Shown here one piece after another: positions 5,725-6,682 of a stretch of DNA of 6,682 nt. The translations under genes and the position numbers were made by a program. The notes beneath the pieces are model-generated. The model was not told the DNA's origin and ran no database searches. It saw nothing but the letters and a program-made list of their open reading frames with translations. The stretch comes from an uncultured Gammaproteobacteria bacterium (GTDB lineage: Bacteria; Pseudomonadota; Gammaproteobacteria; Steroidobacterales; JABDMI01): contig CALHVH010000095.1 in NCBI GenBank assembly GCA_938039225.1, forward strand, positions 1 through 6,682. Reading direction: 5' to 3'. How positions within the stretch are numbered: position 1 is the stretch's first letter; each line of letters opens with the position of its first letter.

Positions 5725-6372
5725 TTAACTCATAATGGGTGCGGGATTAAAATAATGTCGGCCATGTTTGGTATTAGTAATTTTCTCTAATAGCTCTGTG
5801 TAATCTTGTTCGTTGTCTATAGGATTAATATTAGCCGTATTAACCACTAATAATGGTGACCGATCATAGTGATGAAAAAAATTCATATAGGCGTTAGATA
5901 GTTTTTCTAAATATTCCTTTCGCATTATTTGTTCATACGCAATACCACGTTTTTGCACTCTACTCATCAACACATCTACTGGAGCTTGCAAATAAACGAC
6001 CAAATCTGGCACCGGTGCATCTAATGAGAGTTGTTGGTAAATTTGTTCGTATAACCAATACTCATCATCTTCTAAATTTAAGCGCGCAAACAAACGATCC
6101 TTATCTAAAAGAAAATCCGATACTCGTACTGGACTAAACATATCCGCTTGACGCATAAATTGCACTTGTTTTGCTCTTTGAAAAAGAAAAAACAATTGCG
6201 TTGGTAAAGCCGCACCACGTGGGTCTTTGTAAAAACGCTCAAGAAAAGGGTTAGCTTCAGCTTTTTCCATGATCGTGTCAGCCGAAAAGCTCTCTGCTAA
6301 TTTGCGAGATAAACTAGACTTTCCAACTCCAATTGGGCCTTCAACCACTATATAACGAGGACTTGCTTGCAT
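5725..6372 (-). CDS. Deoxynucleoside kinase (dGK/dAK/dCK family)
   Basis: This 215-residue cytosolic enzyme would phosphorylate deoxynucleosides to deoxynucleoside monophosphates in salvage. Motifs in order are the P-loop EGPIGVGKSS (11-20), EKAEANPFLERFYKD (36-50), TQLFFLFQRAKQ (58-69, substrate-binding helix), VSDFLLDKDRLFA (84-96, with the DRS-equivalent site), DLVVYLQAP (123-131), and the arginine-rich lid RVQKRGIAYEQ (138-148). Length matches bacterial members. Which base is preferred cannot be read from the sequence. It starts 7 bases after the folK stop and is followed 52 bases later by panB, a gene order common in Gammaproteobacteria. The ATG at 6372 aligns with the normal family start, a few residues before the first beta strand. 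Confidence 0.93.
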   Translation of the reverse strand: MQASPRYIVVEGPIGVGKSSLSRKLAESFSADTIMEKAEANPFLERFYKDPRGAALPTQLFFLFQRAKQVQFMRQADMFSPVRVSDFLLDKDRLFARLNLEDDEYWLYEQIYQQLSLDAPVPDLVVYLQAPVDVLMSRVQKRGIAYEQIMRKEYLEKLSNAYMNFFHHYDRSPLLVVNTANINPIDNEQDYTELLEKITNTKHGRHYFNPAPIMS

Positions 6373-6379
6373 AGACGCT

Positions 6380-6682
6380 TTATTCTTTATCTAGTTTAAT
6401 TATGTTGCGGTGTGGCACTTGCGAAACTAATGTTTTCACTCGACCAAGTCCAGCTATCATAAGCTCTGGAGCTATTTCTGCAAGAGGAAATAAGACAAAT
6501 TCACGATTAGAAATTTCAGGATGTGGCAGATTCAAAAATTCACTTTCTCGCTGCTCAATAGAATAAGCCAATAAATCCAAATCTATGCAACGTGGACCCC
6601 AATGAATGGACCGGACGCGACCTTGCTTTGTCTCAATGTTGAGCATATTTTCAAGCAACTCTTCCGCACTGTAGCTTGTCAG
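6380..6682 (-). CDS. folK: HPPK, 6-hydroxymethyl-dihydropterin pyrophosphokinase, C-terminal part
   Basis: FolK moves pyrophosphate from ATP to 6-hydroxymethyl-7,8-dihydropterin in folate synthesis. The frame stays open to the window edge, so the gene starts outside; 100 residues are visible, beginning LTSYSAEELLENML. Diagnostic segments are GRVRSIHWGPRCIDLDLLAY, where the two aspartates of DLD are the Mg-binding pair of the family, then NLPHPEISNREFVLFPLAEIAPEL near the C terminus. The N-terminal strand and the pterin-binding asparagine/tyrosine region are missing. A TTG at 6658 lies inside this open frame but is not a credible start, because conserved HPPK sequence continues upstream of it. 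folK appears to be the upstream part of the operon that runs through panB and panC; the promoter is not in the window. Confidence 0.95.
   Translation of the reverse strand: MTSYSAEELLENMLNIETKQGRVRSIHWGPRCIDLDLLAYSIEQRESEFLNLPHPEISNREFVLFPLAEIAPELMIAGLGRVKTLVSQVPHRNIIKLDKE

Overview
The window looks like chromosomal DNA from a low-GC gammaproteobacterium (one sampled stretch is about 38% GC). The reason is the minus-strand order folK, deoxynucleoside kinase, panB, panC. That gene neighbourhood is common in Gammaproteobacteria, including Legionella-type lineages. Species cannot be fixed from the sequence alone.

Left third, plus strand. The window opens inside a class III-type polyphosphate kinase 2 gene (1-474, N-terminal half missing), closed by a strong hairpin terminator. 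A 290-base gap (475-764) follows. It holds that terminator, a possible sigma70 promoter, a 9-bp dyad and a second terminator-like hairpin. Next comes a two-gene unit: an ECF sigma factor (765-1424) and a ChrR-type zinc anti-sigma factor with a C-terminal cupin domain (1463-2125). By homology this pair is expected to sense singlet oxygen or related photo-oxidative or peroxide stress. The anti-sigma factor holds the sigma factor inactive until the signal arrives. No obvious target gene sits beside them, so their regulon must lie elsewhere.

Middle and right, minus strand. Seven tightly packed genes are read right to left: folK (partial, enters from the window end), a deoxynucleoside kinase, panB, panC, an unrecognised multi-pass membrane protein, a class I glutamine amidotransferase-like protein and a hotdog-fold thioesterase. 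Gaps range from a 1-base overlap to 52 bases, so they are probably co-transcribed. FolK serves folate synthesis and the kinase salvages deoxynucleosides. PanB and PanC make pantothenate, the precursor of coenzyme A, and the last gene is an acyl-thioesterase. The panB substrate cofactor, methylene-tetrahydrofolate, gives a loose metabolic link to folK. panD is not present in the window.

The two convergent transcription units share one nearly perfect bidirectional terminator at 2140-2173. Most of the window is ordinary. The parts that deserve attention are the structured leader of the ECF/ChrR operon and the membrane protein gene coupled to the end of panC. I found no mobile element, CRISPR array, rRNA or tRNA.
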